From CALBPI01 sp039821605 (GTDB taxonomy: Bacteria; Pseudomonadota; Gammaproteobacteria; Steroidobacterales; Woeseiaceae): 64,000 bases of DNA. Shown in pieces: positions 42,899-51,815 of this stretch. The translations under genes were made by a program, and so were the position numbers. Each line of letters opens with the position of its first letter. Within the stretch, counting starts at the first letter, position 1. Below the pieces are notes generated by a model, which saw nothing but the letters and a program-made list of their open reading frames with translations, had not been told where the DNA came from and did not search any database. The stretch lies in NCBI GenBank assembly GCA_039821605.1, contig JBCBNV010000005.1, positions 1 through 64,000 of the forward strand, read 5' to 3'.

Positions 42899-43837
42899 AT
42901 GATGAGCACGAGCGACACCAGCACGCACACCGTACTCGCGAAGGACCTGCTGCCCGTGGCACGGGCCGGCGAGGACCGACTGCCGCCCATGATGTTCGTG
43001 GCAACGCTGTTTTATGCGCTCGTCATCCTGGGCGTGAGTTTCGACATCGGCATGCTGCCCGAGAGCTCCGACACGACCTCGCTCGAGGTCACCATCGTCG
43101 CGGCCGACTCCGATGCGGCACGCCCCGATGACGCGCAGTTCCAGGCGCAGAACAACCAGCAGGGTGCGGGTAACACCACCGAAAAGGCTCGCCCCACGGC
43201 GGCGCCCGCCGCGCCCGGGCAGGTACCCGTGCCCATGGAGCGCATGGGTGACGTGCAGATCGCGGCATCACCCGGCGAGGAAATCCCCGAACCATTGCTC
43301 ACAACCACGGCCGACGCCGCCGAGAAGGCCTACCGGCCCGAGGACATCACGGACCAGCCCGACGAGGTGGCTCGTGTCGCCCAGGCGCTGCCGCAGGGCC
43401 TGGAGGAAACGTTGCCGCTGCCCGTCGACGACCTGCCCTCACTCATGGTGCACGACGAGAATCCTCGCCACCTCATTGTGAGCCTCAATGTCGCGCGCTC
43501 GGACATCGCACCTTACGTGAGCGACTGGAAACAACGCGTCGAACGCATCGGCACCCTGAACTTCCCGCGCGAGTTGCGCACCGACGGTCTCACGGGCGAC
43601 CCGCTCATTGCCGTCACGATCCTGCCCGACGGGTCGCTGGACCAGATCGAGTTGCTGCGCTCGTCAGGGCATGTGCCACTCGACCAGGCCGCCATGACCG
43701 TGCTGACGCGTGCCTCCCCGTTCGCCGCATTTCCCCCCGAGGTTCAGGAGAACTACGAACTTCTGACTATTCGAATGAATTTCGAGTTTCGTGGCGGCCG
43801 GCTGCGCGGCCGCGCCTCGGTTGCAGACGACGGATGA
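42899..43837 (+). CDS. tonB: TonB family energy transducer
   Basis: A 312-residue protein with one N-terminal transmembrane helix (MMFVATLFYALVILGVSF, about residues 30-47), a long Pro/Ala/Glu-rich periplasmic linker, and a C-terminal TonB domain ending DQAAMTVLTRASPFAAFPPEV. It lies between apbE and yqgE, matching the pseudomonad PA0406-type tonB gene. The N-terminal helix is preceded by a long cytosolic extension of about 28 residues. Candidate partner of BtuB. Confidence 0.9.
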   Translation: MMSTSDTSTHTVLAKDLLPVARAGEDRLPPMMFVATLFYALVILGVSFDIGMLPESSDTTSLEVTIVAADSDAARPDDAQFQAQNNQQGAGNTTEKARPTAAPAAPGQVPVPMERMGDVQIAASPGEEIPEPLLTTTADAAEKAYRPEDITDQPDEVARVAQALPQGLEETLPLPVDDLPSLMVHDENPRHLIVSLNVARSDIAPYVSDWKQRVERIGTLNFPRELRTDGLTGDPLIAVTILPDGSLDQIELLRSSGHVPLDQAAMTVLTRASPFAAFPPEVQENYELLTIRMNFEFRGGRLRGRASVADDG

Positions 43838-43877
43838 CGCCTTGCGCCCCCGCGCAAGCGCGGGGGATACTGATTTC

Positions 43878-44459
43878 ATGAGTGATTTTCCCTCACTGGC
43901 AGGCCAGCTCCTGATCGCCATGCCCGCACTCGACGATCCGCATTTCGAGAACACCGTGACGCTGATCTGCGAGCACAACGAGCACGGCGCGATGGGTCTG
44001 ACCATCAACCGTCCGCTCGAGCTCACGCATGGTGAAGTGTTTGAGCAGATCGCAGCGTTCGCCGAGTTGCCCGACGAGCGTCGCAACCAGCAAAAGATCG
44101 TCGAGCCCGTGCTGCAGGGCGGCCCCGTGAGTCTCGAGCGCGGCTTCGTCCTGCACCGTGACCGCGGCAATTGGGAAGCCACGCTCGATGTGGCCGAGGG
44201 CATCTATGTCACGTTGTCACGCGACGTACTCGAGGCCATGCTCAGCGTCGATGGTCCCGCCGACGCGACCATGGCGCTTGGCTACGCAGGCTGGGAAGCC
44301 GAGCAGCTTGAGGAAGAGATCAAGTCGAACGCCTGGCTCACGACACCCGCGACGCCGGCCATCGTCTTCGACGCGCCCTTCGATGACCGCTGGGATCACG
44401 CCACACAAGCCATCGGGGTCACCCGCGAGCAACTCACCGGCCCGGCCGGGCATGCCTGA
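43878..44459 (+). CDS. yqgE: YqgE/AlgH family protein
   Basis: A 193-residue cytosolic protein of the UPF0301 family: LAGQLLIAMPALDDPHFENTV split over the first helix and strand, HNEHGAMGLTINRPL, and LGYAGWEAEQLEEEI. In Pseudomonas the orthologue AlgH affects alginate and redox regulation; the molecular role is not settled. Start ATG at 43878. It overlaps ruvX by 8 bp. Confidence 0.95.
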   Translation: MSDFPSLAGQLLIAMPALDDPHFENTVTLICEHNEHGAMGLTINRPLELTHGEVFEQIAAFAELPDERRNQQKIVEPVLQGGPVSLERGFVLHRDRGNWEATLDVAEGIYVTLSRDVLEAMLSVDGPADATMALGYAGWEAEQLEEEIKSNAWLTTPATPAIVFDAPFDDRWDHATQAIGVTREQLTGPAGHA

Positions 44460-45000
44460 CGCCACCACGCTGCTCGCTTTCGATTACGGCGCGCGCCGCA
44501 TCGGGGTTGCCGTCGGGCAAACCGTATCGGGCGGCGCCCGCGAACTCACGACGCTGACCACGAACGGCGACACACCCGACTGGCGGGCCATCGAGTCCCT
44601 CATCGACGAGTGGCGGCCGGACCTGTTGCTGGTTGGGCTGCCGCTCGATGCCGACGGCGGCGAGTCGCAGCTGTGCACCGAGGTGCGCCGCTTCGCCGCC
44701 GAACTGGCCGAGTCCGGCCTGCCCGTCCAGCTCATCGACGAACACCTGAGCTCGCGCGAAGCCGAGTCCCGCCTCGTGGCGGCGCGCGCCAGCGGCCGCA
44801 AGCGCCGCCGTGTGGCCAAGGGCGATGTCGATGCGTTGTCCGCCGTCGTCATCGCAGAGCAATGGCTGGCCCAGCGCGACCTCGGGCGGCCACGGGCGGG
44901 CGGTGCTAGAATGCGGCCCGCTGCAAGCGCCCGACGAGAATCGAGCGCCGCGCGCCGCGACAAATCCGATGACGACACTTCAGGCAACATCACCGGCTGA
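44452..45000 (+). CDS. ruvX: Holliday junction resolvase-like / pre-16S rRNA nuclease YqgF
   Basis: RNase-H-fold protein that trims the 5' end of 16S rRNA in E. coli. LAFDYGARRIGVAVG carries the first catalytic aspartate, LLLVGLPLDADGGES and LIDEHLSSREAESR the others. The 182-residue length exceeds the usual 135-160; about 30 extra Arg/Ala/Ser-rich residues at the C-terminus lie in sequence that overlaps the pyrB start by 32 bp. Confidence 0.93.
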   Translation: MPDATTLLAFDYGARRIGVAVGQTVSGGARELTTLTTNGDTPDWRAIESLIDEWRPDLLLVGLPLDADGGESQLCTEVRRFAAELAESGLPVQLIDEHLSSREAESRLVAARASGRKRRRVAKGDVDALSAVVIAEQWLAQRDLGRPRAGGARMRPAASARRESSAARRDKSDDDTSGNITG

Positions 45001-45973
45001 CGCCGGCGACGAGATCCAGTGCACGCCCGATGGGCGACTGCGTCACCTGTTGTCATTGCGTCGTCTGCCGCGCGAACTCATCTTCGAAGTCCTCGATCGC
45101 GCCGAACGCTTCCTGGCCGATGCGACCGAACCCGCCGTGCGCAGCACGACCCTTTCAGGGCGCACGATCGCCAACCTGTTTTTCGAGCCCAGCACACGCA
45201 CGCGGGCTTCGTTCGAGCTTGCCGCCAAGCGGCTCTCGGCCGACGTGCTCAACCTCGACGTAAGTACCTCGTCACGGATCAAGGGTGAGAGCATTCTCGA
45301 CACGATGTACACACTGCAGGCCATGCAGTGCGATGTCTTCGTGGTGCGAGATGCCGCCGCAGGCGTGCCGCGAATGATCGCGGGCGCCGTTCGTGAGGGT
45401 GTTGCAGTTCTTAACGCCGGTGAAGCCTCGGTATCGCACCCGACCCAGGGGCTGCTCGATCTGCTCACGGTCCGGCGCGCGCGCCCCGACCTCGAAAACC
45501 TCAAGGTCTGCATCGTGGGCGACATCGCACACTCGCGCGTGGCCCGCTCTGCAGCCGAGGCCTTCACGATCGCGGGCATCGCCGAGCTTCGACTCGTCGC
45601 GCCCGAACGGCTGCAGCCCCACGCCAGCGCGTTTCCGGGCGCAAGCTTGCACAGCAACCTCGAATCCGGCGTGACCGATGCCGACGTCGTCATGGCCCTG
45701 CGCATCCAACGCGAGCGCATTGCCGACGCCGGTGACATCCCCGACCCCAGCGACTATGCGAGACGCTTCGGTCTTTCGGCGACCAATCTCGCGCCGGCCA
45801 GCCCCGACGTCTTCGTCATGCATCCCGGGCCGATGAACCGCGGTGTCGAGATCGACGACGCCACGGCGGACAGCGCGCGGTCGCTCATCGCCGAGCAGGT
45901 CCGCAACGGCGTCGCCGTGCGCATGGCACTACTTGAAATGGTGACCGAAACCCACCTTGGAGTGAGCACATGA
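44969..45973 (+). CDS. pyrB: Aspartate carbamoyltransferase catalytic subunit
   Basis: Second step of pyrimidine synthesis: carbamoyl phosphate plus aspartate. The 334-residue protein has FEPSTRTRASFE (carbamoyl phosphate loop), SHPTQGLLDLLT and FVMHPGPMNRGVEI. Start ATG at 44969 lies within the ruvX tail. The pyrR and pyrC genes that flank pyrB in pseudomonads are missing; the next gene is PyrK-like and overlaps by ATGA. Confidence 0.96.
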   Translation: MTTLQATSPADAGDEIQCTPDGRLRHLLSLRRLPRELIFEVLDRAERFLADATEPAVRSTTLSGRTIANLFFEPSTRTRASFELAAKRLSADVLNLDVSTSSRIKGESILDTMYTLQAMQCDVFVVRDAAAGVPRMIAGAVREGVAVLNAGEASVSHPTQGLLDLLTVRRARPDLENLKVCIVGDIAHSRVARSAAEAFTIAGIAELRLVAPERLQPHASAFPGASLHSNLESGVTDADVVMALRIQRERIADAGDIPDPSDYARRFGLSATNLAPASPDVFVMHPGPMNRGVEIDDATADSARSLIAEQVRNGVAVRMALLEMVTETHLGVST

Positions 45974-46860
45974 CGTCGCGTCCGCACCGCGACACGATCT
46001 GGGTCGAGTCGGCCGAACTGACAGAAGTGCGCGCATACCCCGCGGGTCAGTTCGTACATCGGATCCAGGCACCCGAAACTGCGGCGCATGCCAAAGCGGG
46101 GACCTTCATCCATGTCACCTGTGATTCCTCATTGCCCCTGCGCCGACCGCTGTCGATCATGCGCGTCGATGCCGAGGCAGGCTGGGTCGAATACCTGTTC
46201 AAGACGCACGGCATCGGCTTGACGGCTCTCGCGGGCAAACCCGTCGGCACGGTGCTCGATGTCATGGGGCCCATCGGTAAGCCGTTTACGCCCGATCCGG
46301 AACGCCCGCTCGCGCTACTTGTCGGTGGTGGCGTGGGCATTCCACCCATGATCTACCTGGCCGAAGCGCTGGCTGCAGACCGCAGTGCCGACTGGCAGCC
46401 ACTCGTGCTCATGGGCTCCGAGATCCCGTTTCCGCTCGAAACGGCCCCGTCACAACATGAGGTGGCAGGCATACCCAACGACGCCACCCAAGGGCTCGAC
46501 CTCGTTGAAGGCTGGGGCATCCCAACGCGGCTCGCGTCGATGGCCGGCATTGAGGGCGCGCACGCGGGTTACGTGACGGACCTGGCGACGCACTGGCTCA
46601 AGTCGCTGTCCGACGCCGATCGCGACCGGGTTGCCCTCTACGCCTGCGGGCCGACGCCCATGCTGGCTGCAACGGCGCGCGTGGCCGAGCAGTTCGACGT
46701 GCCCTGTCAGGTCTCGCTCGAAGAGTACATGGCCTGCGCCGTGGGTGGCTGCGCCGGTTGCACGGTGCGCGTGGCCACGCCCGAAGGGCCGGCCATGAAA
46801 CGGGTCTGCGTGGACGGGCCTGTGTTCGATTCGCGCGCCGTATTCGGCAACGCTGACTAG
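45970..46860 (+). CDS. pyrK: PyrK-like dihydroorotate dehydrogenase electron transfer protein
   Basis: A 296-residue FAD/NAD reductase of the ferredoxin-reductase fold. RRPLSIMRVD is the FAD-binding motif, GGGVGIPPMIYLAEAL the NAD site, and the [2Fe-2S] cysteines are C256, C261, C264 and C280 in the CxxxxCxxC...C pattern. In class 1B dihydroorotate dehydrogenase this subunit passes electrons from PyrDB to NAD. No pyrD gene is in the window. Position directly after pyrB supports a pyrimidine role; another reductase function is possible. Confidence 0.85.
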   Translation: MTSRPHRDTIWVESAELTEVRAYPAGQFVHRIQAPETAAHAKAGTFIHVTCDSSLPLRRPLSIMRVDAEAGWVEYLFKTHGIGLTALAGKPVGTVLDVMGPIGKPFTPDPERPLALLVGGGVGIPPMIYLAEALAADRSADWQPLVLMGSEIPFPLETAPSQHEVAGIPNDATQGLDLVEGWGIPTRLASMAGIEGAHAGYVTDLATHWLKSLSDADRDRVALYACGPTPMLAATARVAEQFDVPCQVSLEEYMACAVGGCAGCTVRVATPEGPAMKRVCVDGPVFDSRAVFGNAD

Positions 46861-46863
46861 GCC

Positions 46864-47919
46864 CTAGCCGAAGTTGATCTGCGCCTCGAGGTTGGTCCTC
46901 GAGTCGGCGTGAATCAGCGCTTCCTGAAGCGTGATCTCGCCACGGCGGTAGAGCTTGAGCAGCGCCTGGTCGAAGTTCTGCATGCCCTGCTCGCTGGAGT
47001 CCTGCAACGCTTCCTTCACACCAACGATGTCACCCTTCTCGACGAGCTCGGCGATGTGCGGCGTGTTGAGCATGAGCTCCACGGCGGCCACGCGCTTGCC
47101 TTCCCGGTTGCGCACGAGGCGCTGCGAAATAATGGCGCGCAGATACTGTGACAGGTCGACGAATACCTGGCGCTGCTGCGCGACGGGGAACATGTTGATG
47201 ATGCGGTCGAGCGTCTCGGGCGCGTTGTTCGAGTGCAACGTGGCGATGGCCAGCTGACCCGTACCCGCGATGTCGATCGCGGCCTGCATCGTCTCAACGT
47301 CGCGGATCTCACCCACCATCACCACATCAGGGGCAGCACGCAGCGCACTGCGCAGCGCGCGCGAGTAGGACCTGGTGTCGAGGCCGAGCTCGCGCTGGTT
47401 GACGATCGACTTCTGGTTGGTGTGCAGGAACTCGATCGGGTCCTCGATCGTGATGATGTGCGAGGCCGACTTTCTGTTGCGGTGGTTGATCATCGCCGCA
47501 ATCGTCGTCGACTTGCCGCTGCCCGTCGCACCGACCATGAGGATCAGACCGCGCTTGTGCATGATCAGGTCGCCGAAGAGCGCGGGCATGTTGAGCTCTT
47601 CGAGCGTCGGCATTTCGGCCGTGATGTAGCGCATGACCATGGCCAGGTTGCCACGCTGATGGAACGCGTTGACACGGAAACGGCCGAGGCCGGTTTCGGA
47701 CACCGCAAAGTCGACCTCGAGGTCGCGCGCCAGCGCTTCCATCTGTTCCTCGGTCATGATCTCCATGGCGGCCTGGCGCACCTGCTTGGGCGTCAGTTCC
47801 ATCTTGTTGACGGACATGATCTTGCCGTCGATCTTGATCTTGACCGGAGCGAAGGGGGCGAAGAACAGGTCCGAGGCCTTCTTCTCCACCATCAACTTGA
47901 ATAGGGGTTTGACGTTCAT
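46864..47919 (-). CDS. Third PilT/PilU-family ATPase (PilU-like)
   Basis: A 351-residue hexameric secretion ATPase. Walker A is GATGSGKST near residue 132, Walker B region VVMVGEIRD, and the box TIEDPIEFLHT and TLHSNNAPETLDRI are intact. It is closer to PilU than to PilT: VEKKASDLFF start, NTPHIAELVEKGD in place of the PilT AIRNLIRE motif. It lies last in a row pilT-pilU-this gene, 15 bp after pilU. A distinct retraction role is likely but unproven. Confidence 0.9.
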   Translation of the reverse strand: MNVKPLFKLMVEKKASDLFFAPFAPVKIKIDGKIMSVNKMELTPKQVRQAAMEIMTEEQMEALARDLEVDFAVSETGLGRFRVNAFHQRGNLAMVMRYITAEMPTLEELNMPALFGDLIMHKRGLILMVGATGSGKSTTIAAMINHRNRKSASHIITIEDPIEFLHTNQKSIVNQRELGLDTRSYSRALRSALRAAPDVVMVGEIRDVETMQAAIDIAGTGQLAIATLHSNNAPETLDRIINMFPVAQQRQVFVDLSQYLRAIISQRLVRNREGKRVAAVELMLNTPHIAELVEKGDIVGVKEALQDSSEQGMQNFDQALLKLYRRGEITLQEALIHADSRTNLEAQINFG

Positions 47920-47934
47920 GTTCGCGGCGCCGGG

Positions 47935-49098
47935 CTAGAAGCTCATGGTCTCGCCCGACTCCTCCTCCATGATCTTGAGGCTCGCGGCCTGCTCAGCCGT
48001 GAGACCTCCCTCACGCTTGGAGTTGAGACGGATGTTGAGGCGCAGCTCGTTCTTGGAGTCCGCGTTACGCATGGCGTCTTCGTAGGAAATGACCTCTTCC
48101 TCGTAGAGCTGGAACAGCGCCTGGTCGAAGGTCTGCATGCCCAGTCGCGTGGACTTGGCCATGATCTCTTTGATCTGCGCGACGTCACCCTTGAAGATGA
48201 GGTCCTTGATGAGTGGCGTCGCCAGCATGATTTCCATCGCGGCGACGCGGCCCAGACCGCCTTCGCGCGGTATCAGTCGCTGCGAAATCAGTGCCTGCGT
48301 GTTCAGCGACAGGTCCATGAGCAGCTGGGAGCGACGCTCTTCCGGGAAGAAGTTGATGATGCGGTCCAGGGCCTGGTTGGCGCTGTTGGCGTGCAGCGTC
48401 GCCAGGCACAGGTGCCCCGTCTCCGCGAACTGAATGCCATATTCCATGGTCTCGCGGTCGCGGATCTCACCAATGAGAATGACGTCGGGCGCCTGGCGCA
48501 GCGTGTTCTTCAGCGCGTTGTGCCAATTCTCCGTGTCCACGCCGACCTCGCGGTGCGTGATCACGCAGCCCTCGTGCGGGTGCACGTACTCGACGGGGTC
48601 TTCGATCGTGATGATGTGGCCGCGCGAGTTCTTGTTGCGGTGGCCGATCATGGCCGCCAGCGTGGTCGACTTACCCGAGCCCGTACCCCCGACAATGATG
48701 ACGAGCCCGCGCTTGTTCATGACCACATCCTTGAGGATGGGCGGCAAGTCGAGGTCGTCGAAAGTCGGGATCGTGGTCGTGATTGTTCGCAAAACCGCGC
48801 CCACGTTGCCCTGCTGGACGAAGGCGCTGACGCGAAAGCGGCCGATGCCCTTGGGCGCGATGGCGAAGTTGCACTCGCGCGTGGCGTCGAACTCGCGCGC
48901 CTGTTTGTCGTTCATGATCGAGCGCACAAGGATCGAGCACTGATCGGGCTTGAGAATGGAGTCACTGGCCCGGTGGATTTCGCCGTCGATCTTGATCGCA
49001 GGCGGGAATCCCGAGGTGACGAACAGGTCCGAACCACTCTTCTCCACCATCTTGCGGAGCAGGTTCTGCATCAATCGCGCGGCTTGTTCTCTATCCAT
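47935..49098 (-). CDS. pilU: Type IV pilus retraction ATPase PilU
   Basis: A 387-residue ATPase with VEKSGSDLFVTSG, Walker A GGTGSGKST, HIITIEDPVEYVH, LRQAPDVILIGEIRD and ETGHLCLATLHANSANQALDRI, the last typical of PilU. A tail of about 35 residues beyond the ATPase core fits PilU length. PilU assists PilT in pilus retraction. 39 bp after pilT. Confidence 0.93.
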   Translation of the reverse strand: MDREQAARLMQNLLRKMVEKSGSDLFVTSGFPPAIKIDGEIHRASDSILKPDQCSILVRSIMNDKQAREFDATRECNFAIAPKGIGRFRVSAFVQQGNVGAVLRTITTTIPTFDDLDLPPILKDVVMNKRGLVIIVGGTGSGKSTTLAAMIGHRNKNSRGHIITIEDPVEYVHPHEGCVITHREVGVDTENWHNALKNTLRQAPDVILIGEIRDRETMEYGIQFAETGHLCLATLHANSANQALDRIINFFPEERRSQLLMDLSLNTQALISQRLIPREGGLGRVAAMEIMLATPLIKDLIFKGDVAQIKEIMAKSTRLGMQTFDQALFQLYEEEVISYEDAMRNADSKNELRLNIRLNSKREGGLTAEQAASLKIMEEESGETMSF

Positions 49099-49137
49099 CG
49101 TTGCCTCTCTGATTGCGGCGTTGTTTCACACCTGCCG

Positions 49138-50178
49138 TCAGAAGTTTTCCTTGTTGGCGGCACGGAAGCGCGCCTCTTCTTTGGTGATCATTCCCTTCAT
49201 CATGAGGTCCGTGAGGTTCTGATCGAGTGTCTGCATGCCAGCCGCCTGGCCCGTCTGGATCGCTGAGTACATCTGCGCGATCTTGCCCTCGCGGATGAGG
49301 TTTCGGATGGCGGGCGTACCGATCATGATTTCATGGGCCGCGATACGGCCACCGCCGATCTTTTTGAGCAGCGTCTGCGAGATGACGGCCTTGAGCGATT
49401 CCGAAAGCATCGCGCGAACCATTTCCTTCTCGGCGGCGGGGAACACGTCGACGACGCGGTCGATCGTCTTGGCGGCGGAGCTCGTGTGCAGCGTGCCGAA
49501 GACCAGGTGACCCGTTTCGGCCGCGGTCAACGCCAGGCGAATGGTCTCAAGGTCACGCAGCTCGCCCACGAGGATCACGTCGGGGTCTTCACGCAGCGCC
49601 GAGCGCAGCGCTTCCGAGAAGCCGTGTGTGTCGCGGTGCACTTCGCGCTGGTTGATGAGCGACTTCTTGCTCTGGTGCACAAACTCGATGGGATCCTCAA
49701 TCGTTAAGATGTGGTCGGGCTTGTTGTCGTTGATGTAGTCGACCATGGCCGCGAGCGTCGTCGACTTACCCGAGCCGGTGGGCCCCGTGACGAGACAGAT
49801 GCCGCGCGGCTGCATGGCGATGTCCTTGAAGATCGCCGGTGCGCTCAGGTCATCGAGCGTCAGGATCTCCGAGGGAATGATCCGGAAGACGGCGCCCGAC
49901 CCACGCGCCTGGTTGAAGGCGTTGACGCGGAAGCGGGCCAGGTTCGGGATTTCGAACGAGAAATCGGTCTCGAGGAACTCTTCATAGTCCTTGCGCTGCT
50001 TGTCATTCATGATGTCGTACACCATGCTGTTGACTTCTTTGTGGGTCAGCGCAGGCATGTTGACCCGCTTGATGTCGCCATCGACGCGGATCATCGGCGG
50101 CACGCCCGCCGACAAGTGCAGGTCAGAGGCACCGTTCTTTACTGTGAAAGACAGCAGCTGGGCAACATCGACGGCCAT
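49138..50178 (-). CDS. pilT: Type IV pilus retraction ATPase PilT
   Basis: A 346-residue ATPase: NGASDLHLSAGVPPMIR, Walker A GPTGSGKST, HILTIEDPIEFVHQSKK, LRDLETIRLALTAAETGHLVFGTLHTSSA in pieces, and the PilT-specific AIRNLIREGK. It depolymerises pili for twitching. Start ATG at 50178, divergent from yggS with 77 bp between them. Companion to the Pil-Chp operon at 31044-40697. Confidence 0.97.
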   Translation of the reverse strand: MAVDVAQLLSFTVKNGASDLHLSAGVPPMIRVDGDIKRVNMPALTHKEVNSMVYDIMNDKQRKDYEEFLETDFSFEIPNLARFRVNAFNQARGSGAVFRIIPSEILTLDDLSAPAIFKDIAMQPRGICLVTGPTGSGKSTTLAAMVDYINDNKPDHILTIEDPIEFVHQSKKSLINQREVHRDTHGFSEALRSALREDPDVILVGELRDLETIRLALTAAETGHLVFGTLHTSSAAKTIDRVVDVFPAAEKEMVRAMLSESLKAVISQTLLKKIGGGRIAAHEIMIGTPAIRNLIREGKIAQMYSAIQTGQAAGMQTLDQNLTDLMMKGMITKEEARFRAANKENF

Positions 50179-50255
50179 TCGGGTTCCTTTCGGGCGTGCT
50201 TCGGATTTACCATAAAGAGTGGCCTCGAAGTATAGCGAGTCACCTTCGGCAAAGC

Positions 50256-50939
50256 GTGATTAGGGTCACGGAAAACCTCAATAAGGTCCGGGAACGGCTG
50301 CAAAATGCGGCCCGTGTCGCAGGCCGCGAGCCCAGTGAAATCAGGCTCCTCGCGGTCAGCAAGCGCCATTCCGTGGCGTCGATCGAAGCCGCGGCCGAAG
50401 CCGGTCAGCGCGACTTCGGTGAAAACTTCGTGGCCGAGGGTCTGGGCAAGATCGAAGCGCTCACAGCACGCGATCTCTGCTGGCACTACATCGGCGCCAT
50501 CCAGTCCAACAAGACACGCGATATTGCGGCCCACTTCGACTGGATTCACACCGTGGACCGGTTGAAGATCGCGCGCCGACTCAGCGAACAGCGCCCCGAC
50601 GATCGCCCCCCGCTCGAGATCTGCCTGCAGGTCAACGTCGACGACGAACCGCAAAAAGCCGGCGTGCGCCCCACCGAGGTCGCCGAACTCGCCGAGCAGG
50701 TGGCCAGCCTGCCCAGGCTGCGGCTGCGAGGGCTCATGTGCCTGCCCCGCCAGCGCGCTGACTCGGAGGCCCAACGTGAGCCTTTCGCCGCGCTGCGCCA
50801 TCTTTTCGAGGCGCTGCGCCCGCAACATGCATCACTCGATACCCTGTCCATGGGCATGACGGGGGACCTCGAAGCGGCCGTTCTCGAAGGCGCCACGATT
50901 GTGCGCATCGGCACGGCCATTTTCGGCCCCCGCGACTGA
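50256..50939 (+). CDS. yggS: YggS-family PLP homeostasis protein
   Basis: A 227-residue PLP-binding barrel protein (COG0325). LLAVSKRHS carries the PLP lysine, then FGENFVAEG, WHYIGAIQSNK and LSMGMTGDLEAAVLEGATIVRIGTAIFG in pieces. It controls pyridoxal phosphate balance. Start GTG at 50256. Conserved with proC and yggT downstream. The pdxH product (20466) supplies the same cofactor. Confidence 0.95.
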   Translation: MIRVTENLNKVRERLQNAARVAGREPSEIRLLAVSKRHSVASIEAAAEAGQRDFGENFVAEGLGKIEALTARDLCWHYIGAIQSNKTRDIAAHFDWIHTVDRLKIARRLSEQRPDDRPPLEICLQVNVDDEPQKAGVRPTEVAELAEQVASLPRLRLRGLMCLPRQRADSEAQREPFAALRHLFEALRPQHASLDTLSMGMTGDLEAAVLEGATIVRIGTAIFGPRD

Positions 50940-50987
50940 CCGAAAGGCGCCACCGCGCAGCGCGGGCGCTGTGCGATACTCCCCGCC

Positions 50988-51815
50988 ATGCAAGGTCACG
51001 GCGAGCACGCGCAGATCGGTTTCATTGGCGGCGGCAACATGGCACGCGCCATGATCGGTGGACTGATTGCGGCCGGACACCCCGCAAGCGAGCTCCGCGT
51101 GGCCGAACCCGATGCGTCCCAGCGCGCGGCTCTGACTGCACAGTGGCCGGAGCTTAAGACCAGCGACGACAACGCCGACGTGGCCGAGTGGTCCGAGCTT
51201 TGCGTACTGGCCGTCAAACCGCAGGTGATGCCGGATGTCGCGCGGGCGCTGGTCGGGCTCGCGTCATCTCCGCTCTACCTTTCGATCGCCGCCGGCGTGC
51301 GCAGCGACGATCTCGCGCGCTGGCTTGAGGGTGGTCGCGTGGTTCGCGCCATGCCCAATCAGGGCGCGCTCGTCGGGCGCTCGGCGACGGGCCTGTTCAG
51401 CGACTCGGCACTCGACGGACGCGAGCGGGCCACCATTGACGCACTCGTGGCGACCATCGGCACCGCCTACTGGGTAACGAGCGAAGCAGACATCGACGCC
51501 GTCACCGCAATTGCGGGCAGCGGTCCCGCCTATTTCTTCCTGCTCATGGAATATCTGGAGCAGGCGGGAGAACGCTTTGGTCTCGACCCCGCGGCGGTGC
51601 GCCACATGGTGGCCGAGACGGCCGTTGCCGCCGCGCTGCTCGCAATCGAAAGCGAGGAGCCCGTTGCCACACTTCGGGCGCGCGTCACCTCACCGGGCGG
51701 CACGACCGCGGCGGCCATCGACCACCTCGCCGAACACGACGCCGCGGCGCTGTTTGCCGCCGCCTTCGAACAGGCGCGTAACCGCGCCCGCGAACTCGCC
51801 GACAGGACCCCCTGA
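50988..51815 (+). CDS. proC: Pyrroline-5-carboxylate reductase
   Basis: Last step of proline synthesis. The 275-residue protein has the Rossmann motif IGFIGGGNMARAMIGGL, VLAVKPQ, VVRAMPNQGALVG (the usual MPNTP is altered to MPNQG), AIAGSGPAYFFLLMEYLEQAG and RARVTSPGGTTAAAI. The MPNQG variation is noteworthy but the rest is canonical. 48 bp after yggS. Confidence 0.95.
   Translation: MQGHGEHAQIGFIGGGNMARAMIGGLIAAGHPASELRVAEPDASQRAALTAQWPELKTSDDNADVAEWSELCVLAVKPQVMPDVARALVGLASSPLYLSIAAGVRSDDLARWLEGGRVVRAMPNQGALVGRSATGLFSDSALDGRERATIDALVATIGTAYWVTSEADIDAVTAIAGSGPAYFFLLMEYLEQAGERFGLDPAAVRHMVAETAVAAALLAIESEEPVATLRARVTSPGGTTAAAIDHLAEHDAAALFAAAFEQARNRARELADRTP

Noticed and set aside
43849..43868. 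GC-rich hairpin between tonB and yqgE
   Set aside because: Stem of C and G runs without a T tract and directly before the yqgE start; not a terminator. Probably chance GC palindrome.
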